From CALXXL01 sp034926605 (GTDB lineage: Bacteria > Verrucomicrobiota > Lentisphaeria > Victivallales > Victivallaceae): DNA of 64,000 nt. The translations under genes were made by a program, and so were the position numbers. The stretch lies in the NCBI GenBank assembly GCA_034926605.1, contig JAYFQV010000001.1:220878-284877 (forward strand), given 5' to 3'. The notes beneath the pieces are model-generated. The model was not told where the DNA came from. It saw only the letters and a list, made by a program, of their open reading frames with translations, and ran no database searches. This document shows, piece after piece, positions 25,436 to 33,727 of this stretch; within the stretch, counting starts at the first letter, position 1; each line of letters begins with the position of its first letter.

Positions 25436-25469
25436 AATGCTTCCCTCGCAGTTATGAAATATGATTGTT

Positions 25470-25497
25470 AATATACATCCGGCCCATTCAATTGCAA
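25470..25497 (-). promoter_or_regulatory. Promoter TTGCAA-N16-TATATT
   Basis: TTGCAA (25497-25492) and TATATT (25475-25470) on the minus strand, giving a leader of about 28 nt before the TTG start at 25435. Confidence 0.8.
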
Positions 25498-25615
25498 ACC
25501 GGACAAAACCGGCTTTTTTTACGAAAAAATCGGAGATGCGGCTTGAAGCCACGCTGAACCGGCACTATTGTAAGTAAGTCTGTTTGAAGAAACTTGAATC
25601 CGAAAGAGGTTGCAT

Positions 25616-26173
25616 ATGAAAAAAATCGCCGTGACTTTACTTCTCTGCGTGTTCGCATCCGCCGCGTTCGCCGGATTTTGGGACTGGGCCACACCGTACC
25701 AAGGCCCGGAAAAAGATGTTATCACCCTAATAATCACCGCCAACTATCAGATGCCGCGCGCGCTGGCCGAAGTCATCCAATATGAAAACCGTCAGCCGAT
25801 TCTGCTGCTTCCCTACCGCGGAGCCCGTGGAATATTCTTCATGCCCGGCGGCAGAAAACAGGCGCTCGAAATACAGGCAGACCAGTTCGCCCAGTTCATC
25901 TGCTTCCTGAACCCGAAACACATCATCATCCTCGGCGACAACCGCTACGTCTCCGACGACTATCGCAAGCTCCTTGAATTCAACGGATTCAGCCCGATCA
26001 CATTTTCCGGAGACTGGTTCAAAGCCTCGCGCGACATCGCAAAACTGCTCCGCTTGCAGAACCTTGAGACCAACTACAAACGAGTGATCGACGCCACCAC
26101 CGGCAATTACATCCCCGGCCGTGGGCGCAATCTCGAAGACAATGCCAACATCATAACCGTCGACAGACAGTAG
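25616..26173 (+). CDS. Secreted protein of unknown function
   Basis: 185 residues from ATG 25616 with AAAGAGG 6 nt upstream. A signal peptide with AFA cleavage site near residue 19 leaves a mature protein starting GFWDW. The body alternates hydrophobic strands and helices (VITLIITANYQM, PKHIIILGDNRYV), suggestive of a small alpha/beta fold that handles a substrate in the periplasm; I recognise no family. A possible promoter is TTGAAG-N17-TATTGT at about 25543-25571. It is followed 7 nt later by the ABC-2 permease. Confidence 0.7.
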   Translation: MKKIAVTLLLCVFASAAFAGFWDWATPYQGPEKDVITLIITANYQMPRALAEVIQYENRQPILLLPYRGARGIFFMPGGRKQALEIQADQFAQFICFLNPKHIIILGDNRYVSDDYRKLLEFNGFSPITFSGDWFKASRDIAKLLRLQNLETNYKRVIDATTGNYIPGRGRNLEDNANIITVDRQ

Positions 26174-26180
26174 CCGGCCG

Positions 26181-27137
26181 ATGTGGAACTTCTTCAAAAT
26201 CTCGTCCAACACGTTCAAAGAGTCGGTTCGTGAGCCGGTATTCTGCCTCTTGCTGGTGTGCGCGCTGGTACTGATCGCCCACTTCCCGTCGGTGGCGCTG
26301 TTCGTGTTCTATGAGCAGCTCAAGACGGTGGTCGACTCCTCCATGGCAACCAGTCTGCTGTTCGGCCTGTTTGCGGCGGTGCTGGCCAGCAGCCATACCG
26401 TGGCGCAGGAGATGCGCAACGGTACCGTGCTGCTGTTGCTGTCCAAGCCGGTACACCGCTGGAGCTTCGTGCTGGCAAAGATTGCCGGCATCGTAGCGGC
26501 GGTGGTGCTTTTCATGTTCATCCTGAACTGCGCCACCATAGTGGCGGTTTACATTGCGGTGGACCAGTTCAACACCGACGATCTGACCTACTATATGCTG
26601 CTTGGCACCATGGTGGCGTCGGCGGTGGTTGGAATGCTGCTGAACTTCTTCCGGGGAAACAGCTTTTCCGCCGGCATGATATTCACCATGTCGGTGCTGA
26701 TGCCGCTGTTCATGGTGCTGTGCCTGCTGATAAAAGAGAAACCTCAGATCGACATGGCCGACCTGTTCAAATCGCTGATCCTGCTGTTCGGCGCGGTTTC
26801 GGCGATGGCCACCATCGCGGTGGCGTTTGCGATCAGGCTGGAAATGGTGGCAAATCTTTGCCTTTGCACCGTGGTATTCTTTCTCGGCATGGTGTCGAGT
26901 TTTCTGTTTCAGCGCGACACCGGTTCGGCGGTGCTGAACGTCGTGCTTGGCGCCCTCTACGCCGTCTTTCCCAACTGGCAGTTTTTCTGGCTGGCCGATG
27001 CGATCGCCGCCGGCCGCCATATTCCATGGATATACGTGGTAAAATCATTCGTCTATGTGTTCGCCTATATGGCGCTCTGTTCGATGTGGGCGGTGGCGCT
27101 GTTCCAGCGGCACGAAATCGCCAAAGACACCCGATAG
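26181..27137 (+). CDS. ABC-2 type transporter permease
   Basis: 318 residues with six or more hydrophobic segments and the typical ABC-2 start (FKISSNTFKESVREPVF) and the QEMRNGTVLLLLSKPVHRW motif after the second segment. This is as in NosY-like permeases that work with a separate ATPase. No ATPase gene is adjacent. It probably forms an operon with the secreted protein upstream, which may be its cargo or accessory factor (inference). Confidence 0.82.
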   Translation: MWNFFKISSNTFKESVREPVFCLLLVCALVLIAHFPSVALFVFYEQLKTVVDSSMATSLLFGLFAAVLASSHTVAQEMRNGTVLLLLSKPVHRWSFVLAKIAGIVAAVVLFMFILNCATIVAVYIAVDQFNTDDLTYYMLLGTMVASAVVGMLLNFFRGNSFSAGMIFTMSVLMPLFMVLCLLIKEKPQIDMADLFKSLILLFGAVSAMATIAVAFAIRLEMVANLCLCTVVFFLGMVSSFLFQRDTGSAVLNVVLGALYAVFPNWQFFWLADAIAAGRHIPWIYVVKSFVYVFAYMALCSMWAVALFQRHEIAKDTR

Positions 27138-27145
27138 CGACAAGC

Positions 27146-27175
27146 ACCGTCCCGCTGGGGACGGTCTTTTTTTTT
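27146..27175 (+). terminator. Rho-independent terminator
   Basis: Stem ACCGTCCC/GGGACGGT with a GCTG loop, followed by nine T. Confidence 0.93.
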
Positions 27176-27201
27176 AATTTCATCACAGGAGGTTCTGAAA
27201 A

Positions 27202-29484
27202 GTGGAGCTTAGCGCGAATCTGCTCGACGCGATTGTGGTGGCGGTCTATCTGCTGGTCTCACTGGTTCTCGGCGTGATCGGCAGCCGCCTGCTGGGGCTG
27301 TCCAACAGCAAGGAAGACGACTATTACCTCGCCGGCCGCAAAATGCCCGGGTGGCTGAACGGTCTCTCCAACGCCGCCACCGCGCTCAATTCCGATGTTG
27401 CTCCACTGTACTGCGGCGTGGCGCTGGCCGCCGGTCTTTCCGGCGCATGGTTCTACCTTTCGCGCTTCGGGTTCGGCATGCTGGTCATATCGCTGCTGTT
27501 CGCGGTCAAATGGCGCCAGATGCGGGTTCGCACCGGCCCGGAATTTTTCTCGCTGCGCTACGGGCGGGGTTCCAAGGTGGCGCGGGTCTACAATTCGATT
27601 TTCTCGGTGATGCTGGGCATGATCCCGTGGATAGGCGCCGGCATGGTGGGCATGGACAAAGTGGCGGCACCGATATTCGGCTATGACAAGCTCATGGCAA
27701 ACTCCCTGTGCGTAAAACTGTTCGGTCATCCCTTCGAAGTGCTCAACGGCGTCCAGATCGACAGCATCTGGATAACCGTGATCGTTGTTCTGCCGCTGCT
27801 GACCGTCTATGTGTGGAGTTCCGGACTCGGCGGCGTGCTGATAACCGACGGACTTCAGGGCGGCATCATCATTATCGGCAACCTGGTGCTGGTGATTGCG
27901 GTGCTGGCGGCCTTCGGCGGACCGTCGGGAATGGGCAAGGCGATCGAATCCGCTTATGACTCCAGGAACATTGCCGAGTTGAAATCGATGGTGACACCAA
28001 TCGAATTCATCGAATATCCGGCCGATGGGGGCATAGTGCAACAGGCGCGCTACCCCGAAACAGTAAGCGGCTTTTATGGCAAAAAGCGCAATGCGGCCCC
28101 CGAAAAATTCGCGGCGGAATACACCGGCCCCAACAGCGAGAAAACCGAGGTCAAACCGGCCATCAAACAGGACGGCCTTTTTATAACCGCCACCGCGTTC
28201 TACACCGCCGATGAAACCCGCCCGACGGTATTGAACGGCACCCCCGTCAAGAAGTTGGACAAGGCGCCGGAGGAAAATCCGGCAGCGGAGCAGAAACTTA
28301 TTGCGGAAGTGGCCGACAACGCCAGCTTCGGTGAAAATCTCTCCAGCTCGCTGCCGGTGCCGGGCAACCGGATACTGGGACCGTTCGCGGTACTGTGCTG
28401 GGCGCTTATATGCATCGTGGGCGTGGGCGGCGGCGTGGCCTCCGACGGACAGCGTTACTTCTCATGCAAAAACAATTACGAAGCCGCAAAAGTCGGCCTG
28501 TGGGGCAACGTGGCGCTGTTCGGCATGCTGCTGTTGCTGATGCTGCCGGTGCTCGGCATGCTGGCTCGTTACCCGGAAGCCCATTTCATCACCTCCAGCG
28601 GTGACCGCGAAGGCGTTTACGGACGTATGCTGCTGGAATTCCTGCCCAAGGGCGCGGTGGGAATAACAGTGGCCGCAATGCTGGCCAGCGTGATGAGCAC
28701 GGTTTCCACTCACCTCAACTACGGCAGCCAGACGCTGCTGAACGACGTTTACCGGCCGATCTTCGGCGAACCCAAACCGGGACGCGAAGTCTGGATCGGA
28801 CGAATGCTCATGCTGATAATCGTGGCGTTTTCGGTGGTTGTGTCGGTCATGTCGCAGTCGCTGCTTGGAATCACCATGGTGGTGGTGGGCCTCTGCGGAT
28901 CGCAGGCCACTTTCGGATGGGGACAATGGTGGTGGTACCGGGTCAACCTCCCGGGATGGTTCACCGCCATCGCCACCGGCCCGGTATTTTATCTGGTTTT
29001 CCAGAAACTGCTGCCGCTGATACCTTGGTGGGCGCAGATGCAGCAGACCGACCCGGAAACCATGGAAATGGTCAGGGCCATCGCGGCCATGATAGCCAGC
29101 TCCGCCTGCTGGATTGCCGTAACGCTGATGACCAAGCCGGAACCGATGGAACACCTCAAAGAGTTTTATCTGCGCTGCCGCCCCGCCGGTTACTGGGCGC
29201 CGGTGCGCAAAGCGCTGATCGCCGAAGGAAAACTGCCGGATGAACCGGCCGAGCGCCAGCTGCTGCCGGGCTTCCTGATTGCGGTTGTGGGATTTGCGAT
29301 GATGGCCTGCGGCACGCTGGTGGTCGCCACACTGTTTGTGGGGCATTACAAACTCTGCGCAATATATCTGGTGGGAACGCTGATATCCGGGGCCATCTTC
29401 AAGAAACTGTTCCGCTGGCATCTCAAGCGGATCGGCGCGGACATCGATTTCTACGTGCTGCCCGAAACTGAAACAAAAGCCTGA
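27202..29484 (+). CDS. Sodium:solute symporter family protein with large hydrophilic insert
   Basis: 760 residues with SSS-type membrane helices, including DDYYLAGRKMPGWLNGLS at the first loop and the N-terminal core region around NAATALNSDVAP. GTG 27202 is the start, with AGGAGG 9 nt upstream. Between about residues 240 and 385 a hydrophilic, charged segment interrupts the transmembrane core; most SSS proteins (about 500-600 residues) lack it. Substrate is unknown, and sugars or sugar acids are plausible given uxaC nearby. No terminator is seen before the convergent holB only 10 nt away. Confidence 0.85.
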   Translation: MELSANLLDAIVVAVYLLVSLVLGVIGSRLLGLSNSKEDDYYLAGRKMPGWLNGLSNAATALNSDVAPLYCGVALAAGLSGAWFYLSRFGFGMLVISLLFAVKWRQMRVRTGPEFFSLRYGRGSKVARVYNSIFSVMLGMIPWIGAGMVGMDKVAAPIFGYDKLMANSLCVKLFGHPFEVLNGVQIDSIWITVIVVLPLLTVYVWSSGLGGVLITDGLQGGIIIIGNLVLVIAVLAAFGGPSGMGKAIESAYDSRNIAELKSMVTPIEFIEYPADGGIVQQARYPETVSGFYGKKRNAAPEKFAAEYTGPNSEKTEVKPAIKQDGLFITATAFYTADETRPTVLNGTPVKKLDKAPEENPAAEQKLIAEVADNASFGENLSSSLPVPGNRILGPFAVLCWALICIVGVGGGVASDGQRYFSCKNNYEAAKVGLWGNVALFGMLLLLMLPVLGMLARYPEAHFITSSGDREGVYGRMLLEFLPKGAVGITVAAMLASVMSTVSTHLNYGSQTLLNDVYRPIFGEPKPGREVWIGRMLMLIIVAFSVVVSVMSQSLLGITMVVVGLCGSQATFGWGQWWWYRVNLPGWFTAIATGPVFYLVFQKLLPLIPWWAQMQQTDPETMEMVRAIAAMIASSACWIAVTLMTKPEPMEHLKEFYLRCRPAGYWAPVRKALIAEGKLPDEPAERQLLPGFLIAVVGFAMMACGTLVVATLFVGHYKLCAIYLVGTLISGAIFKKLFRWHLKRIGADIDFYVLPETETKA

Positions 29485-29494
29485 AACGGCAGAT

Positions 29495-30571
29495 TCAGTA
29501 CTGCGCCGTCCGCATAGCCACATCGAGAGCGAAACTGCGGACGGCCAGTTCTTCGTTAATCTGGTAATCGAAATTCTGCACCAGACTTGCCGCCGAATCG
29601 AGATTCAAATGCATGATTCCCGCATCCAACCGCTCGGGCAATGCCGAAATATCCAGCATTGACGGCGACGGCAACGCCGCAGGCGGTACACCGTCGGCCA
29701 ACATCGCGGCCTGTGCGGCAAACGCGAATATCGCTTCGAGGAATGTGCGCCGGTATTTGCCGTACAGCCCGGCAGCGGCGGAGTCCCGTTTTTTCTCGAT
29801 ATTTTTGATCTGGGTCGATGTCATCTCCAAACTTTTAGCCTGCAACAGCCGCGGCGTCCAAGCCGCTTCAGCCGTCTCCTGGGCTCCGGACTGAAGATTG
29901 GCGAACAACGCCAGCAGTCCGGCGGCGGCTTCGGCTCCGGCGGCAAGCCCACGATCGCGGCCGAACCACAATCTATTCAGCACGGCGAACAGTTCGCCTG
30001 AACCGGCAAAGTCAAAATCGCACCGGTTTTCAAGCAGTGTGACCTGCTGACAACGCGAACGGGTGGTGGGCAGCAGCGCAGAAGGTGCCGCCGTAAGCAG
30101 TATTATCACACAATCGGCCGGAGGCTCCTCCAGCGTTTTAAGCAGCGCGTTCTGACTGGGCGGATTCAGGCGGTCGGCATCGTGTATCAACGCGACTTTT
30201 TTCCCGGCCGCGCCGGTAAGATAGATGCGCTCCTCGAAGTAACGCAACGTGTCCGGCTCGGGGTTTACGGAATCTCCCACCGGAATCTGCCTGGCCTTGC
30301 CCACCGGTGCGAGTTCAACCAGTTCCTCGTAATCGCCGTCCCGGAGCTTCCTGCAAACGCGACACTCCCCACAGGGAAATCCGTCGGACAGGGGAGAGGC
30401 GCAAGCAAACACGGAGGCCAGAAACAAGGCAAAGTCGCGGCGGGTCTCTTCGACGTCGGCAACCACCAGAAAAGCCGTGCCAAGCCGGTTCCGGCGGCGC
30501 GCCCCGGCCGCACCGGAGCACTGCACGGGAAACCTTGCGGCAAGTTCATCATACCACACGGGACACCTCAT
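29495..30571 (-). CDS. holB: DNA polymerase III delta' subunit
   Basis: Clamp-loader subunit. The 358-residue protein has a zinc module (CGECRVC with an upstream Cys near 65), AAA+ features (KKVALIHDADRLNPPSQNALLKTLEEPP split as Walker B-like plus sensor region) and the SRC motif in TTRSRCQQV. The Walker A loop is degenerate, as expected for delta'. The gene overlaps tmk by 23 nt, and tmk-holB is a common bacterial pair. Confidence 0.9.
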   Translation of the reverse strand: MRCPVWYDELAARFPVQCSGAAGARRRNRLGTAFLVVADVEETRRDFALFLASVFACASPLSDGFPCGECRVCRKLRDGDYEELVELAPVGKARQIPVGDSVNPEPDTLRYFEERIYLTGAAGKKVALIHDADRLNPPSQNALLKTLEEPPADCVIILLTAAPSALLPTTRSRCQQVTLLENRCDFDFAGSGELFAVLNRLWFGRDRGLAAGAEAAAGLLALFANLQSGAQETAEAAWTPRLLQAKSLEMTSTQIKNIEKKRDSAAAGLYGKYRRTFLEAIFAFAAQAAMLADGVPPAALPSPSMLDISALPERLDAGIMHLNLDSAASLVQNFDYQINEELAVRSFALDVAMRTAQY

Positions 30572-31184
30572 GGAAAATCACCTCGGCCAGTTCGCTGCGA
30601 TCCTGCGCGGCGTTGAACACCCGGAAACGTTCCGGCTCGGCGGCCGCCTGTTCTAGGAACCCGCGGCGGACGGCGTGATGAAAGTCGAGGCCGGCAGACT
30701 CAAGCCGATCGAAATTCCGGCAGGTGGACGCCCGGCAGCTGGTGCGAACGAAACCGTCTTCCGGCGGCAGATCGAGCAGAATGGTCAGATCGATATTCAC
30801 CCCGTCAAGCGCCAGGGAGTTCAACAGGCGCAATCCGGCGAGATCCAGCCCGCGCGCGTACCCCTGATAAGCAATGGTGGAGTCAATAAAACGGTCGCAC
30901 AGCACGATCTTGCCGGCCGCCAGGGCGGGCTTGATCACGCAATGCACGTTCTGCACCCGTCCGGCTTCGAACAGCAAAAGTTCGGTGACCGGGTGCAACT
31001 CCTCCGGTCCGGTGTGGTGTTTAAGTATGGAACGAAACTCCTCCGCCAGCGGCGTGCCGCCGGGTTCGCGGGTAAGCACGACCTCGCGGCCGATGGAAAC
31101 CAGACGATTGCGAAGCAGTTCGATCTGCGTGGATTTGCCGGAACCTTCCGGCCCTTCGAAAGTGATGAGAATACCTTTGTTCAT
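30549..31184 (-). CDS. tmk: Thymidylate kinase
   Basis: Phosphorylates dTMP to dTDP. ATG 31184 gives 211 residues starting MNKGILITFEG; a GTG 42 nt upstream is possible but would add an unusual N-terminus, and no strong ribosome site supports either. Seen are the P-loop GPEGSGKST (about 11-19), TREPGGTPLAE and DRFIDSTIAYQG with the substrate-binding arginine. The LID region (TSCRASTCRNFDRLE) is somewhat unusual in having two cysteines. It overlaps holB. Confidence 0.93.
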   Translation of the reverse strand: MNKGILITFEGPEGSGKSTQIELLRNRLVSIGREVVLTREPGGTPLAEEFRSILKHHTGPEELHPVTELLLFEAGRVQNVHCVIKPALAAGKIVLCDRFIDSTIAYQGYARGLDLAGLRLLNSLALDGVNIDLTILLDLPPEDGFVRTSCRASTCRNFDRLESAGLDFHHAVRRGFLEQAAAEPERFRVFNAAQDRSELAEVIFHEVSRVV

Positions 31185-31231
31185 TGCCGTTTCGGAATTT
31201 AAATTGATGTCGATGTAAAGTAACACCGAAT

Positions 31232-31264
31232 ACGCCCGGCCGCAAGCGGCGCGGGCGTTTTTTT
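31232..31264 (+). terminator. Plus-oriented Rho-independent hairpin between two minus-strand genes
   Basis: Stem ACGCCCG-GCCGC / GCGGC-G-CGGGCGT with AA loop and one bulge, followed by seven T on the plus strand. On the minus strand no T run follows. It would stop plus-strand transcripts running antisense through holB and tmk. Confidence 0.7.
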
Positions 31265-31271
31265 CCGAATA

Positions 31272-33470
31272 TCAGCGAACAAAACCGTCGTCGGTGTCAT
31301 CCCGCTTGGCATTGCGCAGGTCGTGCATCATGCTGCGGCAGTCGAACACTCCGCCTATGAGAACCCACAGCGTGCACAATGCGCCTATAGCCAGCGACAC
31401 ATATATCATGGTCCACCAGTACCAGTACCAGAAGCCATCCGTGAACTGATGCCCGCACCAGTCGGCCACACAGCCGAGCGCAAACGAAAACCACCAGCTC
31501 ATCGTCCACACGAAGCTGGCGACGAACAGAATCTTCTCGAACTTCGAGAAATGCGGCCCGATGCCGACTATCCGCCCCCAGGTCACCTTGTCTTTTTTGG
31601 GCCGGGCATTATACTCCGCGCCGTCATTGTTCACGGCGTAGCGGCCGCGATGCAGCAGCTTATCCATGTCATGCACCTTGCGCTTGCCGAGCAGAGACAC
31701 CCCCACATAGCCGAACACCGCCGCAACCGCGGCGAAAAACATGATGCGCTGACCGTCGATGAACTTGCCGGCATATTCGCTGGTCGCCAGCCACTCCCAA
31801 GCCGCCGGCGAACCGCCGGCCCAGTTGCGCAGCCACAGGAACGCCGCCGCAAATCCTCCAACCAGAATCATGGTGATCAATCCGGCCGCGGTCAGATTGC
31901 GCGCGCCTTTCCGGAAACGTTCGGAATAGGTTGCGGCAATTGCCAAGATAAACATCAGAACCGCAAATCCGGCCAGTATCGCCATGGTTCCGGTAAAAGC
32001 GCCGCTGTTCTCCGGATGGAACACATCCCACACCCAATAGGGCCAGACCTGCTGCACCGCCATGCCGCCGAGACCGAACACGGTGCCGATGACCATTGCG
32101 GTCCATGCTCCGGCGGTGGTGCCGTGCTTCCAGTACAGCCCGCCGATCATAACCGCGCCCTCGCCGCCCACATAAATCGCCGCGGTCAGCGAGAAGAACA
32201 GATAAATATAATCTCTGAGCGGAAACAATATACTGAAGAAGAATCCGAACACCGCCACGCCGATGATCGCCAGCCGCATTACCAGCAGATGGGTCTTGGG
32301 TTCAAGCGGCCGACCGCGCAACGGCACGATCACGTCCTGAATTAGAATGGTGCCCCAACTGTGGGTATAGACGCTGTCGCAACTCAACGTACCGCAAAGC
32401 CCGGCAATCACAAACAGCACCACCATCCAGTTGGGAATAAGATGGGAAATCCCGATGGGCACGGTCATGTTGCGCTGCGAATCCGCCGGAAGCGCCGCCA
32501 CCGCGTCGCGGATGGGGCCGGCAAGGTCGGCAAACTTATCGAGATTAAGAATGCTGTAAACCAGCAGCGGCAGCAGCAGAAGCATCATGGCGTTGGCGTT
32601 GTAGCGCCATGAATTTATCACGCCGGAGACCACCGCCTCGTGCGGAGTCTTGGCGGAGGAGAAATAGCCGGACCCGCCCTGCCAGGCGAGCACCCCGTAT
32701 ACCGCCATGAACACGCCGATCAGAAAATAGGTCAGATTGAACTCGGTGGTGGTGCTCCGCATGAACGGGTCGATCATCGAAGTCCCAGCTTTGGGCGCGA
32801 TCTGCAGCCCTGCGAAAATGTCTCCCCACGAAAACGAGCAGGCCAAAAACACCGTCACCATGGTCAGCACGATCATTGCGAACGCGTTTTGGAAAAACCC
32901 GGTCAGCATGATGCTGACCATGCCGCCGCAGCAGGACACGAACACCGCCACCGACAAATAGCATATCATGATCGCCGGAAACGTCGGAACACTCACCCCC
33001 AACAGGTCGAATGCCGCCGGTAGCCCGAGAAAACACATCAGGAACTTCGAGGTGATCATCGGGAATATGCCGTAGTTCATCAGGCCGGAAAGCCAGCACA
33101 GGAACCCGGCGAAAAAACGGAAGTTGCGGCTGTAGCGCATCTCGAAAAACTGCGCCACCGTCAGCGCACGAGTCTGGCGGTAACGGTATGCGACGAAGCC
33201 GGTCAGCATGATGAACATCGACACCGGCATGGCGATTTTTCCCCACCACTGCGGAGAAAGCCCGGCGGCAAAGTTCTGTTCCCAGGCCCCGGCGATGGTC
33301 ACGATAGCCATGAATCCGCCGCCGATGTTCAGCACATAGCGTCTTGCCACCCGGTTGGCCGACAGGAAGTCGGCGCTGGAATGCATGAACCTGCGCGAAT
33401 ACAAGGCAATACCGATAACCATCGCAACCATGATTGCGATGCCCCACCATCCCCAAATGCCGATGCTCAT
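31272..33470 (-). CDS. Sodium:solute symporter family protein
   Basis: 732 residues with about 14 hydrophobic segments, the SSS start SADFLSANRVARRYV and the conserved central stretch with VYGVLAWQGGSGYFSSAKTP. Its C-terminal ~130 residues add a hydrophilic loop (KRKVHDMDKLLHRGRYAV) and two last membrane segments. The substrate is not deducible. The gene stands alone; a TTTACT-N17-TATTTT pair around 33570-33542 is a weak promoter candidate. The 33471-33656 stretch holds nothing else recognisable. Confidence 0.85.
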   Translation of the reverse strand: MSIGIWGWWGIAIMVAMVIGIALYSRRFMHSSADFLSANRVARRYVLNIGGGFMAIVTIAGAWEQNFAAGLSPQWWGKIAMPVSMFIMLTGFVAYRYRQTRALTVAQFFEMRYSRNFRFFAGFLCWLSGLMNYGIFPMITSKFLMCFLGLPAAFDLLGVSVPTFPAIMICYLSVAVFVSCCGGMVSIMLTGFFQNAFAMIVLTMVTVFLACSFSWGDIFAGLQIAPKAGTSMIDPFMRSTTTEFNLTYFLIGVFMAVYGVLAWQGGSGYFSSAKTPHEAVVSGVINSWRYNANAMMLLLLPLLVYSILNLDKFADLAGPIRDAVAALPADSQRNMTVPIGISHLIPNWMVVLFVIAGLCGTLSCDSVYTHSWGTILIQDVIVPLRGRPLEPKTHLLVMRLAIIGVAVFGFFFSILFPLRDYIYLFFSLTAAIYVGGEGAVMIGGLYWKHGTTAGAWTAMVIGTVFGLGGMAVQQVWPYWVWDVFHPENSGAFTGTMAILAGFAVLMFILAIAATYSERFRKGARNLTAAGLITMILVGGFAAAFLWLRNWAGGSPAAWEWLATSEYAGKFIDGQRIMFFAAVAAVFGYVGVSLLGKRKVHDMDKLLHRGRYAVNNDGAEYNARPKKDKVTWGRIVGIGPHFSKFEKILFVASFVWTMSWWFSFALGCVADWCGHQFTDGFWYWYWWTMIYVSLAIGALCTLWVLIGGVFDCRSMMHDLRNAKRDDTDDGFVR

Positions 33471-33656
33471 ACAGTCCTCGGAAGTTTTTGCTGTTGCCGC
33501 GGCAAAGCCGCGTTTACGACTTTAATAACTTTATCATAACAAAATAATCCGCCAAAATAAAAAGTAAATGGCGGTTTTGTGCTTTATAAGGTTTTTTTAG
33601 CTTCAACGCTCCGGCAACGCGCAAAAGAGTTGACAGACATGCGGAAAGAGATGCTC

Positions 33657-33684
33657 TTGAATATTTTTTTATCTATGGTATATT
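33657..33684 (+). promoter_or_regulatory. serA promoter TTGAAT-N16-TATATT
   Basis: TTGAAT at 33657-33662 and TATATT at 33679-33684, 16 bp apart, 43 nt before the serA start. Confidence 0.75.
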
Positions 33685-33727
33685 AATTGCACAAGCTCAA
33701 AAACCAACTTTAGCCCGAGGAGGCTCG

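Noticed and set aside
25436..25552. A longer N-terminus for the PurN-like protein, from ATG 25552
   Set aside because: The promoter at 25497-25470 lies inside it, and the TTG at 25435 has a good ribosome site.
31232..31264. The hairpin as terminator of the minus-strand symporter at 31272-33470
   Set aside because: On the minus strand no T run follows the stem; the T run is on the plus side.
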